Numbered from the stretch's first letter, positions 1 to 9,477 are shown. The stretch is 64,000 nucleotides of DNA from Chitinophagales bacterium (GCA_013298955.1 JAAFJT010000009.1:1-64000); one strand, 5' to 3'. The notes: generated by a model from the letters alone, not told the origin. Made by a program: numbers and translations.

Positions 1-81
1 TTATCCATTAGATATTTTTATGAGAAACGTTTGAAAATCAATTTTCTATTAAAAAGCTACAAAGAAACAAAAAATTAAGGT

Positions 82-137
82 GTATCACCAATTTAGGAGT
101 CGGGAAATTTATTTCCCGACTCCTAAATCGGTGATAC
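82..137. repeat. Palindrome, family D (GGAGTCGGGAAAT arms)
   Basis: Arms of 27 bp (82-108 and 111-137) pair with one mismatch around a 2-nt loop. The inner word GGAGTCGGGAAAT recurs as a palindrome at 49517-49552. Weaker outer pairing (62-69 with 143-150) lengthens the stem. It lies just upstream of the dsbD promoter, so it may terminate a gene left of the window. Confidence 0.85.
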
Positions 138-183
138 GCTCCTGTTTCTTGATTCCTTTTCTATGTTAGAAATAATTTTTAAG

Positions 184-191
184 TATATTTG
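184..191 (+). promoter_or_regulatory. Putative -7 box of the dsbD-like gene
   Basis: TATATTTG fits the Bacteroidota -7 consensus TAnnTTTG. It lies 85 bp before the chosen ATG. I see no convincing -33 TTG at the usual spacing. Confidence 0.4.
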
Positions 192-276
192 CACGTTCAA
201 CAGGAGAATCACACAATTATTTGCGCCAAAACCCCCGTTTTCAGCGCGATTTAAAGTCATTATAGCCTATTTTGCC

Positions 277-2955
277 ATGCGTTTTCATGTAATTGCATTG
301 TTATTTTTGTTTACAAGCCCTGTTTATAGTCAAATGGTACAACCTGTTCATTGGACTTTTGAGGCTGCCCCTGTTTCGGGAGACGAGTATGACCTCATTG
401 CGACCGCTCAATTGGATAAAGGTTGGAATATTTATTCGCAATTTTTGCCGAGCGATGATGGACCGATTAAAACAGAATTTACATTCAAACCCGCGCCGCA
501 ATACGCCCTTATCGGTACGGGTCGAGAGGTTTCAGACCATAAAAAAAGTGGTTATGACAAAATGTTTGATATGAACATCACCAAGTTCAGTCAACAAGTG
601 GCGTTTGTGCGCCGCATCAAGGTCAAAGACCCGACTGCAAAAATTGTGGGCAGTGTCCGATTTGGCACTTGCGATGAAGAAAAATGTTTGCCGCCGCAAG
701 AGGAGGATTTTACCTTCAAATTGCCTTCTAACCATAAAATTACGCCTGCATCTATCCCGCAAACGGCTTCACAACCTGCTGCGCAACCCGCGCCTGCACC
801 GACTTACACGCCGCCTGCGCCTGCTGCACAACCCGCGCCGCCAAAGGTAAAATTAGGTGGTTTGATAGCGCAAGCAACGCCTAACAAAGTAGTTACGCCG
901 CCGAAACCCGCGCCTGCAACACTGCCGCCAACTACTTTATCGAATCCAATTCCCAATGCGCTGCCTACTGCGTCCAATCAAAAAGAGGGTTTAAATCCCG
1001 TTTCATGGCAATTTACCAGCAAAAAAGTGTCTGAAACCGAATATGATTTGGTTTTCAACGCAACGATTGCAAAAGGTTGGCATATTTATTCGCAATTTAT
1101 CAAAGATGGGGGACCTAATCCGACGTTGATTGAGGTCAAAAACGCTGCCAAATCGGGCAAAGCAAGTGAGGCAAGTTCCCATAAAAGCGACCATTTTGAT
1201 AAGCAATTTGAAATGCAATTGGTTGATTTTGAACAAGATGCGACTTTTACGCAGCGTGTCCAAGTCAAAGATTTAAATACGCCTGTTCAAGCGACGATTG
1301 AAGTGCAAGCCTGTGATGCAGGGAAATGTTTGCCGCCTGACCCTGTGGAAGTCGTTTTTGATTTGAAAACGGGGATTGGAACAGTTGCAGGAGCTGCTGC
1401 TCCAGAAGTAAATCCCAATTCAACTTCCACACCTCCCACTGTGCAAAATGCTCACCCTGTCAATAAATTTAAATTTGACAAAACAAATGAAAATGTTACT
1501 TGCGATGCAACAGGTGCGAATGTTAATTCCGAAAAAGGTACTTTATGGTGGATTTTTCTCATGGGTTTTTTGGGCGGACTTTTCGCGATTTTAACGCCCT
1601 GCGTTTTTCCAATGATTCCCTTAACAGTCGGATTATTCACGAAAGGACAGCGCACTCGGTCGCAAGGACTTTGGGATGCAGCGATTTACGCATTATCAAT
1701 AATTGTAATTTATGTTGGATTAGGCTTAATTGTCACCAGCCTTTTTGGAGCAGATGCACTCAATTTGCTCTCTACGAATGTTTGGTTTAACATTGGATTT
1801 GGCATCTTATTCATTGTTTTTGCTATCTCTTTCTTTGGTTATTTTGAAATCACGTTGCCAAGTTGGTTGCTCAATAAATCCGATGAAGCGTCGAATCGGG
1901 GCGGTTTGATAGGCATTTTCTTCATGGCGTTCACACTCGCGCTCGTTTCGTTTTCATGTACAGGTCCGATAATCGGTACTTTATTGGTCGAAACGGCGAC
2001 AGGTGGCAATCTTTCAGGTCCGATTGCGGGCATGACGGGTTTTGCGACGGCTTTGGCATTGCCGTTTGGCTTGTTTGCAGCATTTCCCGCTTGGTTGAAA
2101 TCGCTGCCGAAATCGGGTGGATGGATGGATGATGTAAAAGCCGTGTTAGGTTTCATTGAAATCGCTTTGGCATTCAAATTTTTCTCGGTGGCTGATTTGA
2201 CGATGAATAAAAAATTCATTCCATATGAATTAATGTTAGGGATTTGGGTGCTTTGTGCAGTGGGTTTGGGCTTATATTTTGCCAAAATCCTCCGTTTCAA
2301 ACCTGAATATGTCGTGAACAGCCAGAAAAAAGCAGCACAACCCAATAAATTTGCTTGGGTTCGCCCGAGTATGATAGGACTTTCGATTTTGACATTCTTT
2401 TATTTAGTCATGGGTTTTCGGTACGACATTCAGTCGGGGACGTTTAAAACGCCTCCTTTGGCGAGTGGAATTTTGCCGCCTGCGGGACATAGTTACATTT
2501 ATCCCAAATCTTGCCCCTTGAATTTGGATTGTTATCACGATTTTGACGCAGGTTTGGCAGTTGCGAAAGCACAGAATAAACCGATTTTATTAGATTTTAC
2601 AGGATATGGCTGTGTCAATTGCCGCAAAATGGAAGATTTAGTTTGGGGCAAAACAGGCGTTTATGAATTAATAAAAGATAAATATGTTTTAATTTCACTC
2701 TATACAGATGACCGTAAACCCTTGTCAAACAATGAAGTATATAGTTCTACATTTGATAATAAAATTAAAAAAACGGTTGGAAATAAATGGGCAGATTTTG
2801 AAGCCGTGCATTTTGGGCGCAATTCACAACCATATTATGTATTGCTCGACCCGAATACGTTGAAAGTGTTGAATCAACCTGTTGGTTTTACGCCTGACCC
2901 GAAAACATATCAATCTTTTTTGCAATGTGGGTTGGGTAAATTTAAATCGAACTAG
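277..2955 (+). CDS. DsbD-like thiol:disulfide interchange protein with doubled periplasmic domain
   Basis: Inner-membrane protein expected to pass electrons from cytoplasmic thioredoxin to periplasmic thiols. The start at 277 gives a clean signal peptide (MRFHVIALLFLFTSPVYSQ); the frame is open upstream to 163, but that sequence is not signal-like. Order: DsbD-alpha-like domain 1 (about 20-160, Cys132 and Cys137), Pro/Ala-rich linker (about 165-240), a second alpha-like domain (about 250-370, Cys346 and Cys351), a multi-pass membrane domain with the two conserved cysteines (442 in TPCVFPMIP, 561 in SFSCTGP), and a C-terminal thioredoxin domain with CVNC (779-782). Typical DsbD has one alpha domain and about 570 residues; this has 892. 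Both alpha copies keep the CxxxxC pair and the following LPP, so both could be active. Family assignment is firm; the purpose of the duplication is unknown. Confidence 0.93.
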   Translation: MRFHVIALLFLFTSPVYSQMVQPVHWTFEAAPVSGDEYDLIATAQLDKGWNIYSQFLPSDDGPIKTEFTFKPAPQYALIGTGREVSDHKKSGYDKMFDMNITKFSQQVAFVRRIKVKDPTAKIVGSVRFGTCDEEKCLPPQEEDFTFKLPSNHKITPASIPQTASQPAAQPAPAPTYTPPAPAAQPAPPKVKLGGLIAQATPNKVVTPPKPAPATLPPTTLSNPIPNALPTASNQKEGLNPVSWQFTSKKVSETEYDLVFNATIAKGWHIYSQFIKDGGPNPTLIEVKNAAKSGKASEASSHKSDHFDKQFEMQLVDFEQDATFTQRVQVKDLNTPVQATIEVQACDAGKCLPPDPVEVVFDLKTGIGTVAGAAAPEVNPNSTSTPPTVQNAHPVNKFKFDKTNENVTCDATGANVNSEKGTLWWIFLMGFLGGLFAILTPCVFPMIPLTVGLFTKGQRTRSQGLWDAAIYALSIIVIYVGLGLIVTSLFGADALNLLSTNVWFNIGFGILFIVFAISFFGYFEITLPSWLLNKSDEASNRGGLIGIFFMAFTLALVSFSCTGPIIGTLLVETATGGNLSGPIAGMTGFATALALPFGLFAAFPAWLKSLPKSGGWMDDVKAVLGFIEIALAFKFFSVADLTMNKKFIPYELMLGIWVLCAVGLGLYFAKILRFKPEYVVNSQKKAAQPNKFAWVRPSMIGLSILTFFYLVMGFRYDIQSGTFKTPPLASGILPPAGHSYIYPKSCPLNLDCYHDFDAGLAVAKAQNKPILLDFTGYGCVNCRKMEDLVWGKTGVYELIKDKYVLISLYTDDRKPLSNNEVYSSTFDNKIKKTVGNKWADFEAVHFGRNSQPYYVLLDPNTLKVLNQPVGFTPDPKTYQSFLQCGLGKFKSN

Positions 2956-2960
2956 CTGAC

Positions 2961-3000
2961 AACCCCGTTTGGTAGTGTTTAAAACCAACGGGTTATTTTT
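2961..3000 (+). terminator. Hairpin after the dsbD-like gene
   Basis: Imperfect stem pairing the AACCCCGTTTGGT side with ACCAACGGGTT, followed by ATTTTT. It starts 5 bp after the stop codon. Its sequence is unlike the repeat families elsewhere in the window. Confidence 0.6.
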
Positions 3001-3038
3001 AAAACAAAATATTTAATTAATAATTTTAAGATAACAAA

Positions 3039-3491
3039 ATGATGCAATCCGTTTTAACACCTCTTTTTGAGATGAATGCGTTGAAAGTCAATGGTTTATT
3101 AACCAAAATGACACAAGAAAATAGTATGTTTCGCATTCATGCCGCCGCAGGTACAGTCGGTTTTTACATGCGCCATATTGCGGAAACGCAAATTATGTTA
3201 TCCAAAATGTTTTTTGGAACAGCAACGAATTTGCCTTATGGCAAACCCTTGACACTCCGCGTTGCGAATGACGACGGACGCGCTTACGACCTTGCGGAAA
3301 CGCAACAATTGATGCAAACGGGCAACGAATTATTATTAAATGTTATTAAAACATTGCCTGAAGCGGATTGGCATCAGCCCAAAACCACTGTTTTTGGAGA
3401 AAAAACGCCTTTTCAAGGGATTGCAATGATAATGAATCACAATGCGCATCATTGTGGGCAAATTGAATTGACGATTAAAAAAGGCGCGTAA
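3039..3491 (+). CDS. DinB-family metal-dependent protein
   Basis: A 150-residue single-domain protein of the DinB/YfiT four-helix fold, which usually carries a divalent metal bound by three histidines. Candidate ligands are the His in MRHIAET (about residue 47) and the C-terminal NHNAHHCGQ. Members act as thiol transferases or have unknown activity; this is not DNA polymerase IV, which shares the gene name. The last codons and stop belong to a 127-bp unit that is duplicated immediately downstream, so an orphan copy of the gene's 3' end follows the gene. Confidence 0.85.
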   Translation: MMQSVLTPLFEMNALKVNGLLTKMTQENSMFRIHAAAGTVGFYMRHIAETQIMLSKMFFGTATNLPYGKPLTLRVANDDGRAYDLAETQQLMQTGNELLLNVIKTLPEADWHQPKTTVFGEKTPFQGIAMIMNHNAHHCGQIELTIKKGA

Positions 3492-3719
3492 TAAATAGCT
3501 GACAACAAGTTTTAACAACAACGTTTGGAGGGTTTGAAACCCTCCAAACGTTATACGAAGCGTTATACGAAGCGTTATACGAAGCGTTATACAATTGACG
3601 ATTAAAAAAGGCGCGTAATAAATAGCTGACAACAAGTTTTAACAACAACGTTTGGAGGGTTTGAAACCCTCCAAACGTTATACGAAGCGTTATACGAAGC
3701 GTTATACGAAGCGTTATAC
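3466..3719 (+). repeat. Tandem duplication, 2 x 127 bp, including the dinB 3' end
   Basis: Copy 1 is 3466-3592 and copy 2 is 3593-3719. Each unit holds the last eight codons and stop of the DinB gene, a 50-nt spacer, a family-A palindrome (3529-3557 and 3656-3684), and three copies of the 12-mer GTTATACGAAGC (from 3550 and 3677). By eye the two copies are identical, so the event looks recent. Confidence 0.95.
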
Positions 3720-3786
3720 TACCTTGAAAATCAACTTTTTAGCAAGTATAATTTGTTTTTTTTAATCTAACCTATCTTTATCTCAA

Positions 3787-6204
3787 ATGAAATATTTCAG
3801 CCTTACCTATTTATTTTTAATTTCATTAAGCCTTGTAAATCAATCATTTGCACAAAATGCGAATGCCAATGTGCGCTTTCGCGCACAAGTCACTTATCCG
3901 AATCAGACCTTAGCCAATATTTGCGGTTACACGAAAAATGGGCGTGAATATGCTTTGCTTGGTGCCAATTTAGGGATGATTATCGTCGATATTACGAATC
4001 CTGATGCACCGCGCACGATTAAACAAATTGCTGGTGTCAATAATCTTTGGAAAGAAATTAAAGTTTACAAAAATTTTGCATACGTAACTTCCGAAGGTGG
4101 TACAGGTTTACAAATTGTAAATTTATCAAATCTTCCTGATACGACTTTTGCAGTGCGCCAATACACAGGCGATAGTGTGATTGCGGCTCGTTTGGACAAA
4201 ATTCATGCGTTACACATTGACACATTGCGCGGATTTGCGTATTTGTATGGCACAACAGGGCTTGCGAATGGCGGCGCAGTGGTTTTAAATTTGGAACCCG
4301 ACCCATTTAACCCCAAATATGTGGGTCAATATGCGACGAATTACATCCATGATGGCTATGTTCACAATGATACGTTGTGGGGTGGGCATATTAATGCAGG
4401 TTATTTTTCCATCATTGACTTCCGAAACAAGTCAAATCCAATCGTTTTGGCAACGCAACCCACTCCAACAACCTTTACACATAACACTTGGTTGACAGAT
4501 GATAGGCGTGCGTTGCTCACAACAGATGAAAATAGTAATTCGTTTTTAGCCGCTTATGATGTAACGAATCCGGCGGCGATTCGATTATTGGACAAAATTC
4601 AGAGTAATCCCGGTTCTGGTTCAATTGTTCATAATACACATATCAAAAATGACTATGCTGTAACTTCTTGGTACAAAGACGGTTTCACGATTACAGATGC
4701 ACATCGTCCTCAAAATTTAGTGCAAGTTGGCGATTATGATTGTTACCCACAAGGTGCGGGCAATGGCTTTATGGGGACTTGGGGGGTGTTTCCTTTTTTT
4801 CCCTCTGGGACGATTGTAGCTTCCAATATGGAAGGTGTTTTATATGTGTTAAGTCCGCAATATAAACGCGCTTGTTATTTGGAAGGTTTGGTCATCGACT
4901 CGTTGACACGGAGTCCGATTTCGGGTGTTTTGGTCAAAATCAACTCCACCGACCCCGATAAACGCGCCAAATCCAATGCACGCGGCGAGTTTTACACGGG
5001 GCAAGTGACCGAAGGAACGGTTACAGCGACTTTTTCAGTGGCAGGTTACTATCCCAAAACGATTACGGTTTCCTTGACAAACGGGATTGTGAACACACAA
5101 ACCGTCGAATTGGTGCGCAAACCGTTGGTTTCCGTTTCGGGACAAACGGTTATGGGCGATTTTTTTGGAAATTGGGTCGGTAGAGGGCTTCCAAGCAAAT
5201 TAAAACTTATCGGTGCAGAGGCAACTTATGAATTTTCAAGCGATAGTTTGGGCAATTTTGTGGTCAATAATGTGTTGGTCGATAACTATCAAATCGTCGC
5301 AGGTGCATGGGGTTACAAACATAAAGCATTGAATATCAATGTAAATGGCAATACGACTGGCTTGCGTTTGATATTATCGGAAGGCTATCAAGACGACTTT
5401 TGGGGCGATTTTGGTTGGACGGTTCAAAGCAGTGCGCCGAGAGGCATGTGGGTGCGCAGCGTCCCGATTCAAACCTTAAATGGGGCGGATATTTGCAATC
5501 CGGGCAATGATTATCCCAATGATATAGGTGATATGTGTTATATGACAGGCAATGGTGGCGGTACAGCAGGTTTTGACGATTTGGATGATGGTTATACGAC
5601 TTTGACTTCACCCTTGATGCCTTGTATGAATTATCGTGCGCCAGAACTGCGTTTTGCGTATTGGTTTTATGACGGAGCAGGTACTGGCACGCCGAATGAT
5701 ACCTTAACGGCAACTATCTCCTTGTTAATCAATGGTTTATGGCGCGATACGATTGTCAAAACCATCCTAACTTCGGCGAGTCGATGGCAATCTTCTGGGA
5801 TTATTTCGTTGCGCCCTTTGCGCCCGACTCAGGCGCGGGTTTCGTTTAGAGTGGCGGATGTATTGCCCGGTCATGTTGTGGAAGCGGCAATTGATAGTTT
5901 TGTTTTTTATGATGCGTTGGCAAATGCCGTGATTGAACCTGCGGCAAAAATGGATTTAAAAGCCTATCCCAATCCCTTTTCAAAGGATTTAAACATTGAT
6001 TATCAATTATTTGAACCTTTTGAAAAAGCAGATTTGATTTTATACGATGTATTGGGAAAAGTCATTGGGTCGCAACCGATTCGAGCGTTACAAGGCACCT
6101 TGCATTGGGATACCCCTTTGTCGGCAGGCATTTATATGGCGCAAATCGTGGCAGACGGGCGGCATAGTCGCACTTTGAAAATCGTGCGCACAGGAGCGTA
6201 TTAA
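3787..6204 (+). CDS. Choice-of-anchor B family protein with T9SS type A sorting domain
   Basis: Secreted surface protein of 805 residues. The signal peptide covers about 1-22 and ends SFAQ. The N-terminal half contains LVIVD-type beta-propeller repeats (MIIVDITNPDAP, LQIVNLSNLPDT) as in choice-of-anchor B proteins. A carboxypeptidase-regulatory-like beta-sandwich follows (about 365-440, starting EGLVIDSLTRSPISGV). After a jellyroll-like region, the last ~75 residues form a type A T9SS sorting domain (AYPNPFSKDLNIDY, then GIYMAQIVADGRHSRTLKI). The family has no known enzymatic activity. The sorting domain implies export by T9SS and anchoring at the cell surface. Confidence 0.88.
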   Translation: MKYFSLTYLFLISLSLVNQSFAQNANANVRFRAQVTYPNQTLANICGYTKNGREYALLGANLGMIIVDITNPDAPRTIKQIAGVNNLWKEIKVYKNFAYVTSEGGTGLQIVNLSNLPDTTFAVRQYTGDSVIAARLDKIHALHIDTLRGFAYLYGTTGLANGGAVVLNLEPDPFNPKYVGQYATNYIHDGYVHNDTLWGGHINAGYFSIIDFRNKSNPIVLATQPTPTTFTHNTWLTDDRRALLTTDENSNSFLAAYDVTNPAAIRLLDKIQSNPGSGSIVHNTHIKNDYAVTSWYKDGFTITDAHRPQNLVQVGDYDCYPQGAGNGFMGTWGVFPFFPSGTIVASNMEGVLYVLSPQYKRACYLEGLVIDSLTRSPISGVLVKINSTDPDKRAKSNARGEFYTGQVTEGTVTATFSVAGYYPKTITVSLTNGIVNTQTVELVRKPLVSVSGQTVMGDFFGNWVGRGLPSKLKLIGAEATYEFSSDSLGNFVVNNVLVDNYQIVAGAWGYKHKALNINVNGNTTGLRLILSEGYQDDFWGDFGWTVQSSAPRGMWVRSVPIQTLNGADICNPGNDYPNDIGDMCYMTGNGGGTAGFDDLDDGYTTLTSPLMPCMNYRAPELRFAYWFYDGAGTGTPNDTLTATISLLINGLWRDTIVKTILTSASRWQSSGIISLRPLRPTQARVSFRVADVLPGHVVEAAIDSFVFYDALANAVIEPAAKMDLKAYPNPFSKDLNIDYQLFEPFEKADLILYDVLGKVIGSQPIRALQGTLHWDTPLSAGIYMAQIVADGRHSRTLKIVRTGAY

Positions 6205-6300
6205 GTAGTTAAATTTAAATAATCGACAACAGCGTTTGGAGGGTTTAAAACCCTCCAAACGTTATATTATATTGATAATCAATATTTTAGCATGTATGCT
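6205..6300 (+). repeat. Family A element, full length (palindrome 6233-6261)
   Basis: Core palindrome CGTTTGGAGGGTTT/AAACCCTCCAAACG with conserved asymmetric flanks. On the left is AAGTAGTTAAATTTAAATAA then CGACAACA; on the right is TTATATTATATTGATAATCA then a TTTTAGCATGTAT tail. Related flanks occur at 3480-3760 and, inverted, at 48600-48710. It sits between two convergent gene ends and may also be a bidirectional terminator. Confidence 0.85.
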
Positions 6301-6396
6301 TTTTTGTCGATTTTTCAACTTTACTTACTTAGCATGTTTTTCTACCTATCTATTTTTCAATTGAAATCAAAAAAAATCTAAATTTATAATTCAAAA

Positions 6397-7920
6397 TCAA
6401 TTATTTACACTTATCAAATTTTCACCATCCATTAACGAAGATGGTGCAACGCCTAATAGATGCAGCAAAGTCGGCGCGACATCTGCCAATTTCCCATTCT
6501 TCAATTTTTTGCCCGCCGCCCGTTTGGAAACGTAGATGCAAGGCACAGGATTTAACGTGTGCGCCGTGTTAGGCGAACCATCTTCATTCACCATGTAATC
6601 CGAGTTGCCATGATCCGCTATAATTAAAATATCATAATCCTGTTTCAACGCTGCCGTCACCAATTTTTTAACACAAGTATCTACCGTTTCAGCTGCTTTT
6701 GTCGCGGCTGAAAAAACGCCTGTATGCCCAACCATATCTGTATTAGCATAATTCAAACAAATAAAATTTGGCATATCAGTATTAATTTTATTAATAATTT
6801 TTTCAGTAATTTCTTTTGCACTCATTTCAGGTTGTAAATCATAAGTTGCGACTTTGGGAGAGGGAACTAAAATCCGCGTTTCACCCACAAACGGTTGTTC
6901 TTGTCCGCCTGAAAAGAAAAAAGTCACATGTGGATATTTTTCCGTTTCTGCAATCCGCACTTGGGTCAAACCCGCTTGACTAACAACTGCACCCATCGTT
7001 TCTTTCAAATTATCCTTGTCATACAAAATTGATACGTTTTGATAGGTATCATCATAACGCGTCATTGTTACATATTTCAAATTTAATTTATACATATGTT
7101 GTTCGGGCATATCTTTTTGCGATAACACTTCTGCCATTTCACGCGGTCGGTCGGTTCTGAAATTGAAAGAAATCACCACATCACCGCTTTCGATAACGCC
7201 TTTTGAATCCAATAGCATGGGTTTCAAAAATTCATCGGTTACGCCTGCTGCATAATTTTGTTGTATCGCCGCACCCAAATTGGACACAGGTGCGCCCGTT
7301 CCATGCACCAACAAATCATAAGCAAGTTTAATGCGTTCCCAGCGTTTATCCCGATCCATCGCGTAATAACGCCCTATCACGGAAGCGATTTTAACGTTTG
7401 GATGCGTTTTTAAATGATTTTGCAAATCGGTTAAAAAGCCAAAACCACTTTTAGGGTCACAATCGCGTCCATCCGTGAAGGCATGTACATACGATGTAAC
7501 TCCTTGATTATCAGCAATTTCGCATAATGCTTTCAAATGATTGATATGAGAATGGACACCGCCATCCGAAACCAAGCCTATCAAATGCACTTTTTTACCC
7601 TCCTTTTTGGCATAAGCAAGTGCGTCCAATAACACTGGATTTTGATGCAAAGTGCGTTCCCGCACCGCCTTATTGAGGCGCACCAATTCTTGATAGACAA
7701 CCCGTCCAGCACCGATATTCAAATGCCCGACTTCGGAATTGCCCATTTGACCTTCGGGCAAACCGACCGCTTCTCCATAAGTGACAAGTTCGGCAGATGG
7801 ATACTTTTGATACAGATTGTTCATAAATGGGGTTTTTGCGAGCGCGATAGCATCAGCAAGGCGTTTGCTGCCATGACCCCAACCGTCGAGGATAATTAAT
7901 AAGGCACGTTGCGTTTTCAT
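6397..7920 (-). CDS. gpmI: 2,3-bisphosphoglycerate-independent phosphoglycerate mutase
   Basis: Interconverts 3- and 2-phosphoglycerate in glycolysis/gluconeogenesis using two Mn ions and a phosphoserine. Its 507 residues match the family length. The alkaline-phosphatase-type metal site is visible in LLIILDGWGHG at the N-terminus, the nucleophile serine in MGNSEVGHLNIGAGRV, and late metal ligands in IIADHGNSD. It is monocistronic and convergent with the upstream surface-protein gene. A TAACTTTG box ends four bases before the ATG, so the transcript may be nearly leaderless. Confidence 0.97.
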   Translation of the reverse strand: MKTQRALLIILDGWGHGSKRLADAIALAKTPFMNNLYQKYPSAELVTYGEAVGLPEGQMGNSEVGHLNIGAGRVVYQELVRLNKAVRERTLHQNPVLLDALAYAKKEGKKVHLIGLVSDGGVHSHINHLKALCEIADNQGVTSYVHAFTDGRDCDPKSGFGFLTDLQNHLKTHPNVKIASVIGRYYAMDRDKRWERIKLAYDLLVHGTGAPVSNLGAAIQQNYAAGVTDEFLKPMLLDSKGVIESGDVVISFNFRTDRPREMAEVLSQKDMPEQHMYKLNLKYVTMTRYDDTYQNVSILYDKDNLKETMGAVVSQAGLTQVRIAETEKYPHVTFFFSGGQEQPFVGETRILVPSPKVATYDLQPEMSAKEITEKIINKINTDMPNFICLNYANTDMVGHTGVFSAATKAAETVDTCVKKLVTAALKQDYDILIIADHGNSDYMVNEDGSPNTAHTLNPVPCIYVSKRAAGKKLKNGKLADVAPTLLHLLGVAPSSLMDGENLISVNN

Positions 7921-7924
7921 GGGG

Positions 7925-7932
7925 CAAAGTTA
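7925..7932 (-). promoter_or_regulatory. Putative -7 box of gpmI
   Basis: On the minus strand the sequence reads TAACTTTG, then CCCC, then the ATG. A perfect TAnnTTTG this close to the start codon would place initiation at or beside the ATG. Confidence 0.45.
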
Positions 7933-7970
7933 AAGCGGAAGGTTTATAAGATTTTGTTTTTTTTGAAAAA

Positions 7971-8017
7971 AAATGCTTTGGAGTCGGGAAATTTATTGCC
8001 GCCTCCAAAGCATTTTT
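7971..8017. repeat. Palindrome between divergent genes (AAATGCTTTGGAG arms)
   Basis: Arms AAAATGCTTTGGAG and CTCCAAAGCATTTTT enclose a 19-nt loop containing TCGGGAAATTTAT, a word shared with family D. It lies between the starts of gpmI (-) and the gene at 8109 (+), where no gene ends. A simple terminator role is therefore unlikely. Confidence 0.8.
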
Positions 8018-8108
8018 GCTTGTTTTTACGTCTTAATGAAAAGGTAAAATCTTTTGCGCTGTTTTTGCGTTTAGAATCGTAAGAATGAATTATCAAACCG
8101 TAGTAAAT

Positions 8109-9386
8109 ATGAAAAAGATTTTAATAATCCTTTTGACGCTTTCGATGGTTGCGACGCGTTTAACTGCCTCTTATCTGCTCCTTCCGATGGATGATAAGCA
8201 AAAGCAGCACCTCAAAGCCTATGGAATTGCGTATTGGGTATTGCAAAAAGGCATTGAATCGCACTGGTTGCTCAATTATCGAGGTGGCAGTTTTGCTTTT
8301 CCGCATACGGCATCTTTTGAAAAGGAGTGTAATGCGCGCCGTGTGACCTATGAAGTGATTCCAGATGCAGCATTTGCGGAAATTCAACGCGAAATTGGTC
8401 ATCCTGAAGCTAATATGGATGATATGAAACTCGAAGTCGCGCCCAAAATTGCGGTTTACACGCCTGATGTGAGTCAACGCGGGCAAAAAGTGCAGCCTTG
8501 GGATGATGCAGTGACGATGGTTTTAACATATGCCGAAATTCCTTATAAAGTCGTCTATGACCGCGAAGTGGTGGAGGGCAAATTAGCCGATTTCGATTGG
8601 TTGCACTTGCACCATGAGGATTTTACGGGTCAATATGGGCGTTTTTACAAAAGTTATAGTCATGCGGCTTGGTATCGGGAAAATCAGCGCAAAGCGGAAG
8701 AGTTATCGCGCAGTTTGGGTTTCAATAAAGTCTCGCAATGCAAATTGGCAGTCGCCAAAAAGATTCGAGAATATGTTGCAGGAGGCGGATTTATGTTTGC
8801 CATGTGTTCAGCCACCGATAGTTATGATATTGCGCTGGCGGCGGATGGGCTTGATATTTGTGCGCAAATCTATGATGGAGACCCGTCTGACCCGAATGCC
8901 CAATCAAAATTGGATTTTTCCAAAACCTTTGCTTTTCACAATTTTGACTTGATTCGTGACCCGACTGAATATGAATTTTCAACCATTGACCATAATTACG
9001 GACGCACGATTCCCGCAGAACAAGATTATTTTACTTTGTTTGATTTTTCTGCGAAATGGGATCCTGTTCCAACCATGTTGACCCAAAATCATACGCGGAC
9101 GGTGAAAGGTTTTATGGGTCAAACGACGGCTTTTTTGAAAAAATATATCAAATCGGATGCCTTGATTTTAGGCGAAGCGAAAGCATTAGGCGAAGCGCGG
9201 TACATTCATGGGACAGCAGGGCAAGGTTTTTGGACGTTTTACGGCGGACACGACCCAGAAGATTATCGGCATTTCGTGGAAGACCCTGAAACCGATTTGA
9301 GTTTACACCCTAATTCGCCCGGATATCGGTTGATTTTAAATAATATATTATTTCCAGCCGCAAAAAAGAAAAATCGCAAAACGTAA
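8109..9386 (+). CDS. Exported glutamine-amidotransferase-like protein of unknown function
   Basis: 425 residues. I chose the ATG at 8109 because it yields a signal peptide (MKKILIILLTLSMVATRLTA); an upstream in-frame ATG at 8085 would add eight residues. The body resembles a class I glutamine amidotransferase-like fold: KIAVYTPDV opens a Rossmann-like strand, and GGGFMFAMCSATDSYDIALA has a nucleophile-elbow-like cysteine. A conserved-looking GQGFWTFYGGHDPEDYRHF lies near the C-terminus. From memory, homologues in Bacteroidota are sometimes labelled asparagine synthetase B, but I see no synthetase domain. Substrate and role unknown. Confidence 0.7.
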   Translation: MKKILIILLTLSMVATRLTASYLLLPMDDKQKQHLKAYGIAYWVLQKGIESHWLLNYRGGSFAFPHTASFEKECNARRVTYEVIPDAAFAEIQREIGHPEANMDDMKLEVAPKIAVYTPDVSQRGQKVQPWDDAVTMVLTYAEIPYKVVYDREVVEGKLADFDWLHLHHEDFTGQYGRFYKSYSHAAWYRENQRKAEELSRSLGFNKVSQCKLAVAKKIREYVAGGGFMFAMCSATDSYDIALAADGLDICAQIYDGDPSDPNAQSKLDFSKTFAFHNFDLIRDPTEYEFSTIDHNYGRTIPAEQDYFTLFDFSAKWDPVPTMLTQNHTRTVKGFMGQTTAFLKKYIKSDALILGEAKALGEARYIHGTAGQGFWTFYGGHDPEDYRHFVEDPETDLSLHPNSPGYRLILNNILFPAAKKKNRKT

Positions 9387-9413
9387 GATTTTTATAATGG
9401 TTTGAATTGGAAT

Positions 9414-9477
9414 TTTTTAGGATTCGTTGGATTATTAGGATTGAAATCAATCCTAATAATCCAACGAATCCTAAAAA
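9414..9477. repeat. Palindrome, family F (GGATT every 9 bp)
   Basis: Perfect 31-bp arms (9414-9444 and 9447-9477) around a 2-nt AA loop. Each arm has GGATT three times at 9-bp spacing. It lies between convergent gene ends, 28 bp after the stop of the upstream gene. The rest of the gap to 9681 holds no recognisable gene. Confidence 0.93.

Noticed and set aside
1839-2345. 168-codon minus-strand ORF inside the DsbD gene
   Set aside because: It is a shadow of a well-supported membrane protein on the + strand.
3550-3719. GTTATACGAAGC 12-mers as a recombinase site resembling loxP
   Set aside because: The TATACGAAG word resembles part of such sites, but there is no inverted arm pair with an 8-bp spacer; they are simple direct repeats.
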